Source of the DNA: Streptomyces sp. NBC_00271
Lineage (GTDB): Bacteria > Actinomycetota > Actinomycetes > Streptomycetales > Streptomycetaceae
Direction: 5' to 3'
DNA length: 64,000 bases
NCBI RefSeq assembly: GCF_036178845.1
Contig: NZ_CP108070.1
Coordinates: 10,478,001-10,542,000, forward strand
The position numbers and the translations under genes were made by a program. Positions 58,754 through 64,000 of the stretch are shown here, in pieces. The first letter of the stretch is position 1. Each line of letters opens with the position of its first letter. Below the pieces are notes generated by a model. It had not been told where the DNA came from, searched no databases, and saw only the letters and a program-made list of their open reading frames with translations.

Positions 58754-60031
58754 GTGGACGCACATGAAGTGAACCGTGCTCGGGCGAAGTTGGCGTTATT
58801 CGTGGCTGATGTGTTCGCGTCGGTGCCGCGCAAGGATCAGCGGGCGAAGGGTGACTGCTATCTGCGCGGACTGATGCTGGACGGGCGGCGCAAGTCCATC
58901 CAGGCCATGGCAGAGCGGCTGCCGGACGGCAACGAGCAGAACCTGCAGCAGTTCGTGAACCAGTCGACCTGGGATCCGGTGCCTGTGCGGCGGCGGATTG
59001 CGGAGCGGATGGTGCCGCAGATCGGCCCGGACGCGTGGGCGGTCGACGACGTGTCATTCCCCAAGGACGGGAATCAGTCGGTGGCGGTCGCCCCTCAGTA
59101 CTGCGGGGCTTTGGGCAAACAGGCCAACTGCCAGGTCGCGGTGAGCGTGCACGCGGTCTCCGACACCGCGTCCTGTCCGCTGCAGTGGCGGTTGTTCGTG
59201 CCCCAGCAGTGGGCGCACGATGCCGGACGGCGGAAGAAGACCGGGATTCCGCAGGAGGTCGGGCATCGGGAGAAGTGGCGCCTGGCCCTGGACACCATCG
59301 ACGAGTTGGCCGGGTGGGGTCTGGTGCCGCCGGTGGTGGTGGCCGATGCCGCCTACGGGCAGAACGCTGACTTCCGGGCCGGCCTGAGCGAGCGGGGCAT
59401 CGGCTATGTCGTGGCGGTCCGTTCGGACGTGACCGTCCACCCGCACGGCGCCGAGCCCCTCGCGCCGCCGTGGTCGGGCCACGGCCGCAAGCCGCAGCCC
59501 CGCTACCGGGACAAGCCGTCCCCGCTGTCCGCGCTGGCGGCCAGCCGGGGGCGGCAGGCGTTCACTGAGGTGACCTGGCGTGACGGCTCCCGCGGGCCGA
59601 TGCGCTCGCACTTGCTGGCAGTGCGGGTGCGGCCGGCTGGGGTCAGGGCCCGCCGTCTGGCCCGGGCCGCCGCCACCGCCGAACACGGCCACTGGGACGG
59701 TGTCCTGCCCGAGGCGACGCTCCTGGCCGAATGGCCCGAGGAAGCCGAAGTACCCAGTGACTACTGGCTGTCCAACCTGCCCACCAGCACACCGCTGCCC
59801 GAGCTGGTCCGTCTGGCCAAGATCCGCTGGCGGATCGAGCACGACTACCGGGAACTCAAACACGGCCTCGGCCTGGACCACTTCGAGGGACGTTCCTGGG
59901 CGGGGTGGCATCACCATGTCACCCTGGTCACCGCCGCCCACGCGTTCCTCACCGAACAGCGCCTGGCCCCAAAAGCCGATACAGCGGACTCACCCTCTAC
60001 CAGATCCTCGACGCCATCCAAGGCCTGCTGA
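58754..60031 (+). CDS. IS701-family transposase, C-terminus out of frame
   Basis: A 425-residue DDE transposase from the GTG at 58754. Motifs: AWAVDDVSFPKDG (first Asp), VVVADAAYGQNADF (second Asp) and IRWRIEHDYRELKHGLGLDHFEG (Glu, the YREMK-type signature). After AFLTEQRLAPK the frame leaves the family: the normal ending SRYSGLTLYQILDAIQGLLNCW is in the -1 frame up to 60120. The switch falls on the heptamer CCCAAAA (59968-59974), in the phase required for -1 slippage. So either one A has been lost or the C-terminus is made by frameshifting. All catalytic residues precede the switch. Confidence 0.9.
   Translation: MDAHEVNRARAKLALFVADVFASVPRKDQRAKGDCYLRGLMLDGRRKSIQAMAERLPDGNEQNLQQFVNQSTWDPVPVRRRIAERMVPQIGPDAWAVDDVSFPKDGNQSVAVAPQYCGALGKQANCQVAVSVHAVSDTASCPLQWRLFVPQQWAHDAGRRKKTGIPQEVGHREKWRLALDTIDELAGWGLVPPVVVADAAYGQNADFRAGLSERGIGYVVAVRSDVTVHPHGAEPLAPPWSGHGRKPQPRYRDKPSPLSALAASRGRQAFTEVTWRDGSRGPMRSHLLAVRVRPAGVRARRLARAAATAEHGHWDGVLPEATLLAEWPEEAEVPSDYWLSNLPTSTPLPELVRLAKIRWRIEHDYRELKHGLGLDHFEGRSWAGWHHHVTLVTAAHAFLTEQRLAPKADTADSPSTRSSTPSKAC
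59968..59974 (+). promoter_or_regulatory. In-phase slippery heptamer CCCAAAA in IS701 transposase
   Basis: The zero-frame codons are GCC CCA AAA, so the heptamer reads C-CCA-AAA, matching the X-XXY-YYZ rule for -1 programmed frameshifting. A -1 shift here joins the transposase body to its conserved C-terminal tail. No clear stimulatory hairpin was identified directly after it. Confidence 0.45.
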
Positions 60032-60152
60032 ACTGCTGGACCGGCACCTGCACCACCTGCCACCGCCCCCTGCCCAGAACAGCCACCACCAGCCCAAACT
60101 CAAGAGCCAGAGCAACCTAACGGAGTCCTACTAGCCACGTAGTCCAGTTCCC

Positions 60153-60189
60153 GGGGGCGTCTCGGCTTCTACCCAGCCGAGACGCCCCC
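60153..60189. terminator. Strong 15-bp hairpin after IS701
   Basis: gggggcgtctcggct (60153-60167), loop tctaccc, and the exact complement (60175-60189). There is no T-run but the stem is long and perfect; it probably ends transcription on one or both strands. It lies 19 nt after the IS701 target site. Confidence 0.7.
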
Positions 60190-60300
60190 ACCGTCAGCGC
60201 CATGCGCTACACCTGAACGAACTCTTCCCTGAGAGGGGTTCATGAGTTGACTGATCAGTAAAATCCCGTTGCACTGGCGACCAAGGAAGCAGGGGCCCTC

Positions 60301-60726
60301 TTGAGACACCTTCCCGCAGACCAGCAGTACCGAATCATGCAACTCATATGGGGACGAGAGAAAGCGGATACACAAGCAGCAGCCAACACAGACGACTATG
60401 TACGCCGGGTCCTAGAGAGCGGAGAGCTCAGCGGCGACCTACGTAAACCCAACGAGCAAGCACCCCGCGACCCGACCTACGTCCGCATCTACCGCGCTGC
60501 CAAGCCACTGCCAGCCGTCGCCTACGCGATGCCCGGCCCTGGCACGATCGAAATCCGCCTTGAACATGAGGACGCCAATGACTTCCGCAGCGAGAAGTGC
60601 GTCCGCTTCCTTGACGTCAAGCACGACAACAAAGTTGCCGTTACCGTTTCCAACACAGCCACAGTTTTGATCGCAGTAGAGCTCACCGCCCGTGCTCTGA
60701 AGAAGCTAAATACTGATCACGGGTAA
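60301..60726 (+). CDS. Hypothetical protein (141 aa), low GC
   Basis: Start uncertain: TTG at 60301 with aggggccctc upstream, or the ATG at 60337 (MQLIWGREKADTQAAANTDD). GC and third-codon bias are lower than in neighbours. The middle has ELSGDLRKPNEQAPRDPTYVRIYRA (split by a short loop) and IEIRLEHEDANDF, KCVRFLDVKHDNKVAVTVSN, a beta-rich second half. No family, signal peptide or transmembrane segment is recognised. It stands alone after the IS pair. Confidence 0.5.
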   Translation: MRHLPADQQYRIMQLIWGREKADTQAAANTDDYVRRVLESGELSGDLRKPNEQAPRDPTYVRIYRAAKPLPAVAYAMPGPGTIEIRLEHEDANDFRSEKCVRFLDVKHDNKVAVTVSNTATVLIAVELTARALKKLNTDHG

Positions 60727-60790
60727 GGCAGATCCCGGGTTCCGGCGTGGCCGACTCCCCGCCCGTCGGTAACAGGCGCCGGACGCTCGG

Positions 60791-60955
60791 TCAGCATGAC
60801 GAGACAGACAGACGGAGCAGGTGGAGCAGCGCGCGGGCCAGAACACCGGCCAACGTGGTGGAAGTGGCATAGAACGCTGCTTGCCCGAAGCCCTGGACAA
60901 GACGATGGCGGGTGCGTTGCCGCTTCACGTCGGGGCGGTGCGTACGGTGGGACAT
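60791..60955 (-). CDS. Small basic protein (54 aa)
   Basis: ATG at 60955 with ggaga at 5-nt spacing, a good ribosome site. The translation has a very basic N-terminus (SHRTHRPDVKRQRTRHRLVQG) and an amphipathic or hydrophobic helix (QAAFYATSTTLAGVLARALLH). This frame was found by eye. It may be a small membrane-active or DNA-binding peptide; no family is recognised, and it could be fortuitous. Confidence 0.4.
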   Translation of the reverse strand: MSHRTHRPDVKRQRTRHRLVQGFGQAAFYATSTTLAGVLARALLHLLRLSVSSC

Positions 60956-61111
60956 GACGGTCTCCGTTCAGGGGATGAGTCGACTGCCCCCGCACCGCTT
61001 GTTCCTGGCCGGGATACGGTGCGGGGCGCAGTTTCTGCTGCCCCAAGCCTTATGGCTGACGTCCGCTGAATGCAGCTCCCGGAGCTCGAATCTCGATGTA
61101 AGTTCGGCGCC

Positions 61112-62032
61112 ATGAACGGGAATCGGGCCAACGCGTGGGTCGAGGGAACTTCGGCCGATCTGGTCGCCGACGCGCTCGCCCTGGGAGTGAAAGCCAGTCC
61201 CAGGATGGTGACCTCCTGGGTCGAGGACGGGATGCTCGCCAACCCCGAGCCACGCAAGACCAGCGCGCACGGCAGCGATCCGCGGGTCTTTTCCCCCGAG
61301 CAACGCGAGTTGTTCACCAGACTTCTGGAAGCTCGAGAGCGCTCCCCGCTGGGGCGCATCCCGCAACGCTCGCTGGTCCGCGTCGTGCTGTACCTGTGGC
61401 TGATCGACGACACGGTGGTCCTCACCCCGCAGGCGCGCCGAGCCTGGCGTACCCATGCGCGCGCCACTGGCCAGACGACTGCCGTCAGGCGAAGCGAGAA
61501 CGTCCGCGCAATCGTCGAGCAACTCGCCCACCCCTCAGCCAGCCTCAAGCAACGGCGCGCCGCTCAGCTCGTCCTCGAGGAAGGCGAGCGGACCGGGCGG
61601 ATCGACGTGGACAGACTGACGTCGGTCCTCACGGAGTTGTACTCGCCCTGGCCAGTTCAGCCCGGCATGCCGAGGATCGAACGAGCCCTTCCGGGCCCGT
61701 TCGGGCCCGTCCCCGTCCAGTACCACATCGCGATATGGAAGGCCAGACAGCAGACGATCCGCCGCCTTCGGCACGAGGAGATCGACGAACTGGAGCTCGA
61801 CCGGGTGCGCGCCGTCTATCGGCCGATGTGGGCGGACTATCAGGCTCGTCGGCCCGCCCTGGCGACCATCGGCGCCGGAGAGTTCGCGGCGTACTTTGCT
61901 GAGCCCGACACCATGGAGGGCCGCGCCATCGAGGCGGTTGATGCGTTTGTATCGACGCTCGCCGGCGAACTCGGGCTGATCGAAGCCGCGTCCCATGCCG
62001 CAGAGACGGCACGTCTCAGACTGGCGCGCTGA
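61112..62032 (+). CDS. Hypothetical protein with N-terminal MerR-like HTH features
   Basis: A 306-residue protein. ATG at 61112 is preferred (an in-frame ATG at 61070 is possible); neither has a clear ribosome site. Residues 10-60 (VADALALGVKASPRMVTSWVEDGML and FSPEQRELFTRLLEAR) resemble a MerR-like winged helix where the wing is followed by RVFSPEQREL. The rest is helical and basic, with no effector domain recognised (IVEQLAHPSASLKQRRAAQLVL; VQYHIAIWKARQQTIRRLRH; VDAFVSTLAGELGLIEAA). It may be a regulator of the integrative region together with the GntR gene downstream. Role unknown. Confidence 0.65.
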   Translation: MNGNRANAWVEGTSADLVADALALGVKASPRMVTSWVEDGMLANPEPRKTSAHGSDPRVFSPEQRELFTRLLEARERSPLGRIPQRSLVRVVLYLWLIDDTVVLTPQARRAWRTHARATGQTTAVRRSENVRAIVEQLAHPSASLKQRRAAQLVLEEGERTGRIDVDRLTSVLTELYSPWPVQPGMPRIERALPGPFGPVPVQYHIAIWKARQQTIRRLRHEEIDELELDRVRAVYRPMWADYQARRPALATIGAGEFAAYFAEPDTMEGRAIEAVDAFVSTLAGELGLIEAASHAAETARLRLAR

Positions 62033-62388
62033 CGACCCCACCTACGCCCGACGGGGCATCTCCCCCCCCGGTGCCCCTCGTCGGCTGCCCTGGACGGCTC
62101 CGAGCCGCTCGCCCGCCCCTTCCTCAAGCCAGGCTGGGGCCACTGGCACGTACGGATCGTGACCATTGTGTCGCTGCGTAAGTCCACCTCGACCTGGTAG
62201 GGCGCCCTGCCGTCCGCCCAGTTCTGCCGCGCCATGACCCGCGCGTACCGCCAAGACCCGGCCGACCACACCTTCAGCGATGGACGATCGGCGTTCGGCC
62301 ACGTCCAGACCTCCGGTCAGCCGCTGTGCGGCACGCTACGGGCGCAGCCTCGGCAGCAGCGGAGAAGAGCAGCACGGCGCAAACGACG
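62033..62388. other. Intergenic, nothing supported
   Basis: 356 bp. Frames on both strands are short and without recognisable product. Possibly the 3' debris of another gene. Confidence 0.35.
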
Positions 62389-62703
62389 CTAGCTCTCGTC
62401 CTCCAGCGGCGTTGCCTCGTACGCCCCGCGGAATACGGCGTCCAGTGCGTCCGCAAGACTGGCAGTGCCCTTGGCCTGGTGCATCGCCTTGAATGCCTCC
62501 TCAGCGCGGAGAACCCAACGGGATTCACGGTCAAACAGCTCCGTAAGAGGCTTCGGCGCCATCCTCGGAGCCCCCGAGGTACGCGCCGCTGAGGCGGCGC
62601 TGACCTGCCCGTGCAGCGGGAGCCACACCATGGCCACAGGCCCGACGCCAGGTTCTCTGACTACGTGTCCATCAACGATGCGCACCGCTAACTGGCCCGT
62701 CAT
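62389..62703 (-). CDS. Hypothetical protein (104 aa)
   Basis: ATG at 62703 with gtgggg 5 nt upstream. The protein opens TGQLAVRIVDGHVVREPGVG, then a strand VAMVWLPLHGQV, a Pro/Ala linker and a helical, acidic C-terminus (ELFDRESRWVLRAEEAFKAM; LADALDAVFRGAYEATPLE). No family is named. The compact size and position opposite a GntR/HD cassette suggest an accessory protein of an integrative element. Confidence 0.55.
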   Translation of the reverse strand: MTGQLAVRIVDGHVVREPGVGPVAMVWLPLHGQVSAASAARTSGAPRMAPKPLTELFDRESRWVLRAEEAFKAMHQAKGTASLADALDAVFRGAYEATPLEDES

Positions 62704-62920
62704 GTCCCCACGGTGACAGGTTCGTTGATGATCGGAAAGACTGCCTAGGCTCGAAAGAGTGCGATTGCTAAGGCCGGACACACCGGACAGCTCCGATCTC
62801 GGCTGTCCGGTCCATCTTCGCAGTTCACAGGCCTAACCGGACAGCCGGACAGCCGGGACACTCCACCTGCACTGGTGTGCGTGGGAAGCTGGAACACAAC
62901 GGACTCCGAAGGAGGAATGC

Positions 62921-63421
62921 GTGCCGAGCCCCAGCCCACGCGGGACGTATCAGGTGATCTCTCAGGCGTTGCGCGAGCGGATTGCCGCTGGGGCCTACCT
63001 CGACGGGTTGCCGTCCGAGGCCGAGATCGGGCGCGAGTTCGGAGTGGCCCGTACGACGGTGCGGCGTGCTCTGCATGCCCTCGAAGAATCGGGGGACATC
63101 AAGACCGTTGCTGGCGTTGGACGCAGTGTCGCCGGGAGCGCTGGGACCGCACCGTACGAACAGATCATGGCGGACTTGTTGGAGCAGATCCGGAAGGGCG
63201 ACCTGCCTGCGGGTACGCGACTTCCGAGCGAAGCGGACCTCGTCGAGAAGTACGGGGTGTCTCGCGGCACGGTTCGCCGCGCCGTGCGTGAACTGGAGAC
63301 CGCCGGCCACGTCGAGGCGCGGCACGGTGTTGGTCGTTCGTCAGCTCTCCTTCTTGAACTCCCGATTGCCTCGGAGGCAGTGGAAAATGCAACTGGTCAA
63401 GTGGGCCCACGACCTTGCTGA
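62921..63421 (+). CDS. GntR regulator with two tandem winged helices
   Basis: A 166-residue protein; the GTG at 62921 has gaaggagg at 6 nt. Unlike normal GntR proteins, which join one wHTH to an effector domain, this consists of two wHTH domains in tandem: residues 10-65 (VISQALRERIAAGAYLDG, LPSEAEIGREFGVARTTVRR, ALHALEESGDI) and 77-145 (PYEQIMADLLEQIRKGDLPAG, LPSEADLVEKYGVSRGTVRR, AVRELETAGHV). No effector domain follows. It overlaps the HD gene by 35 nt, so they are co-translated. It could bind as a pseudo-dimer. Both domains appear intact. Confidence 0.88.
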   Translation: MPSPSPRGTYQVISQALRERIAAGAYLDGLPSEAEIGREFGVARTTVRRALHALEESGDIKTVAGVGRSVAGSAGTAPYEQIMADLLEQIRKGDLPAGTRLPSEADLVEKYGVSRGTVRRAVRELETAGHVEARHGVGRSSALLLELPIASEAVENATGQVGPRPC

Positions 63422-64000
63422 GTCGCTGTTGGCCGACAGTCTGCCGCGGCGGTGGGCCCACTCTCAGAGGGTCTACTCCCAGGCATTGACCCTGGCACCA
63501 GCGCTGGGTGAGGACGCCGAGCGGTTGGCGGCCGCCGCCATCGTGCACGACGTCGGGTATGCCCGGGCCGCCGTCGATACCGGACACCACATGATCGACG
63601 GGGCCCGGTACTTGCGCGACGTCATGGGGGGTGACCCGCGGCTGTGCAGCATCGTGGCCTTCCACACGTCCTCTCCGTGGGAAGCATCTGAACTTGGGCT
63701 GGACGATGCGCTCACCGAGTTTGGGCCCGCCGAGCCTGAGTTGGTAGACGCGATCACCTATTGCGACCTGACCAGTACTCCGGCCGGAGATCTAGCGGAC
63801 CCTGCCGAGCGGCTCTCCGAGGTCCTAGAACGGTACGGTCCCGAGCATGTCGTCTTCCGGGCGGTATCCGAGGCCCGGCCCGAACTCGTGGCAAGGGTGG
63901 CTCGGGTACGGCGGCGGCGTGCCGAGGTGGTGGAGGCAGGCCCTAGAACTAGGCGGTGCTGCTGGTGCGCAGGACCGTGGCGCGGAACGATGTCACCAGG
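63387..64000 (+). CDS. HD-domain phosphohydrolase, runs off right edge
   Basis: ATG at 63387, inside the end of the GntR gene (35-nt overlap); open to the end of the window (204 codons). Residues 1-95 carry the HD signature: His in RWAHSQRVYSQAL, then AAAIVHDVGYARA (His-Asp), HHMIDGARYL, LCSIVAFHT, and the later Asp in AITYCDLTSTP. HD domains hydrolyse nucleotides or cyclic nucleotides, or act as metal phosphohydrolases. The C-terminal part (LERYGPEHVVFRAVSEARPE) is helical. The last 20 codons look less natural (RRCCWCAGPWRG), so the real stop may be just beyond or a frameshift may be present. It is paired with the GntR regulator. Confidence 0.8.
   Translation, partial: MQLVKWAHDLAESLLADSLPRRWAHSQRVYSQALTLAPALGEDAERLAAAAIVHDVGYARAAVDTGHHMIDGARYLRDVMGGDPRLCSIVAFHTSSPWEASELGLDDALTEFGPAEPELVDAITYCDLTSTPAGDLADPAERLSEVLERYGPEHVVFRAVSEARPELVARVARVRRRRAEVVEAGPRTRRCCWCAGPWRGTMSP

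Larger units (their letters stand above)
58702..60130 (+). mobile_element. IS701-family insertion sequence
   Basis: Inverted repeats: taggactccgttagg at the left (about 58702-58716) and its exact complement at the right (60116-60130), each flanked by CTAG (58698-58701, partly rebuilt by the IS630 target duplication, and 60131-60134). It carries one transposase gene. CTAG-type target duplication is usual for IS701-like elements. Confidence 0.85.

Overview
The window looks like an accessory region of a Streptomyces or close actinomycete chromosome. GC is very high, coding frames end almost every codon in G or C, GTG starts and 4-nt stop/start overlaps are common, and several families are typical of Streptomyces (DUF5753, DUF2690, DUF6461, SCO6745, Trypco2). 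No rRNA, tRNA or CRISPR array was found. Broken genes, insertion sequences and an integrase show repeated gene gain and loss.

Positions 1-13 kb: the first 84 codons of a GHKL-ATPase gene run off the left edge on the minus strand, followed by a mostly non-coding stretch with a DUF5753 remnant. Next come a membrane-anchored protein, a small Trypco2 protein and a giant trypsin/STAND-NTPase/TPR protein. On the minus strand there is an HNH protein and a type I specificity/methylase pair (hsdS-hsdM) with no hsdR in view.

13-20 kb: a compact locus with a four-gene minus operon (dCTP-deaminase-like, HIT, an unknown protein with ATP-grasp-like features, DndA/IscS-type cysteine desulfurase). It diverges from a LysR-type regulator and a fusion of an EEP nuclease with a methyltransferase resembling the DNA-phosphorothioation-associated family. 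A MazG-like pyrophosphohydrolase follows. No dndBCDE genes are present. Sulfur supply, nucleotide handling and a phosphorothioation-type methyltransferase together make this the best candidate for an undescribed nucleotide- or DNA-modification system.

20-25 kb: a TetR gene is cut exactly at a 25-bp sequence that recurs 1.5 kb away. The repeats bound a single unknown gene, next to a tyrosine recombinase preceded by palindromic sites and fused in frame to a decayed KAP-NTPase.

25-39 kb: a translationally coupled minus operon encodes a GHKL-ATPase/SF2-helicase fusion, a UvrD-type helicase, DrmA and DrmB. This is a DISARM core without any methyltransferase. It is followed by a PUA/EVE-like PD-(D/E)XK nuclease gene cut by an IS200/IS605-type remnant.

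39-46 kb: gene debris, then a convergent pair: a putative immunity gene and a secreted 1.5-kaa ricin-lectin/alanine-rich toxin ending in an SCP1.201-like (DddA-type) deaminase domain.

46-57 kb: small hypothetical genes, decayed ABC permease, IS5, DNA ligase and SDR fragments, then GntR, PEBP, SCO6745, a bacterial ADF/cofilin-like protein, a PPOX-fold protein, a glutaredoxin-like membrane protein, a frameshifted XRE-DUF2690 regulator and a two-gene membrane-protein operon.

57-64 kb: an IS630 element nested in the target site of an IS701 element, then unknown proteins, a tandem-winged-helix GntR regulator and an HD-domain protein that runs off the right edge.
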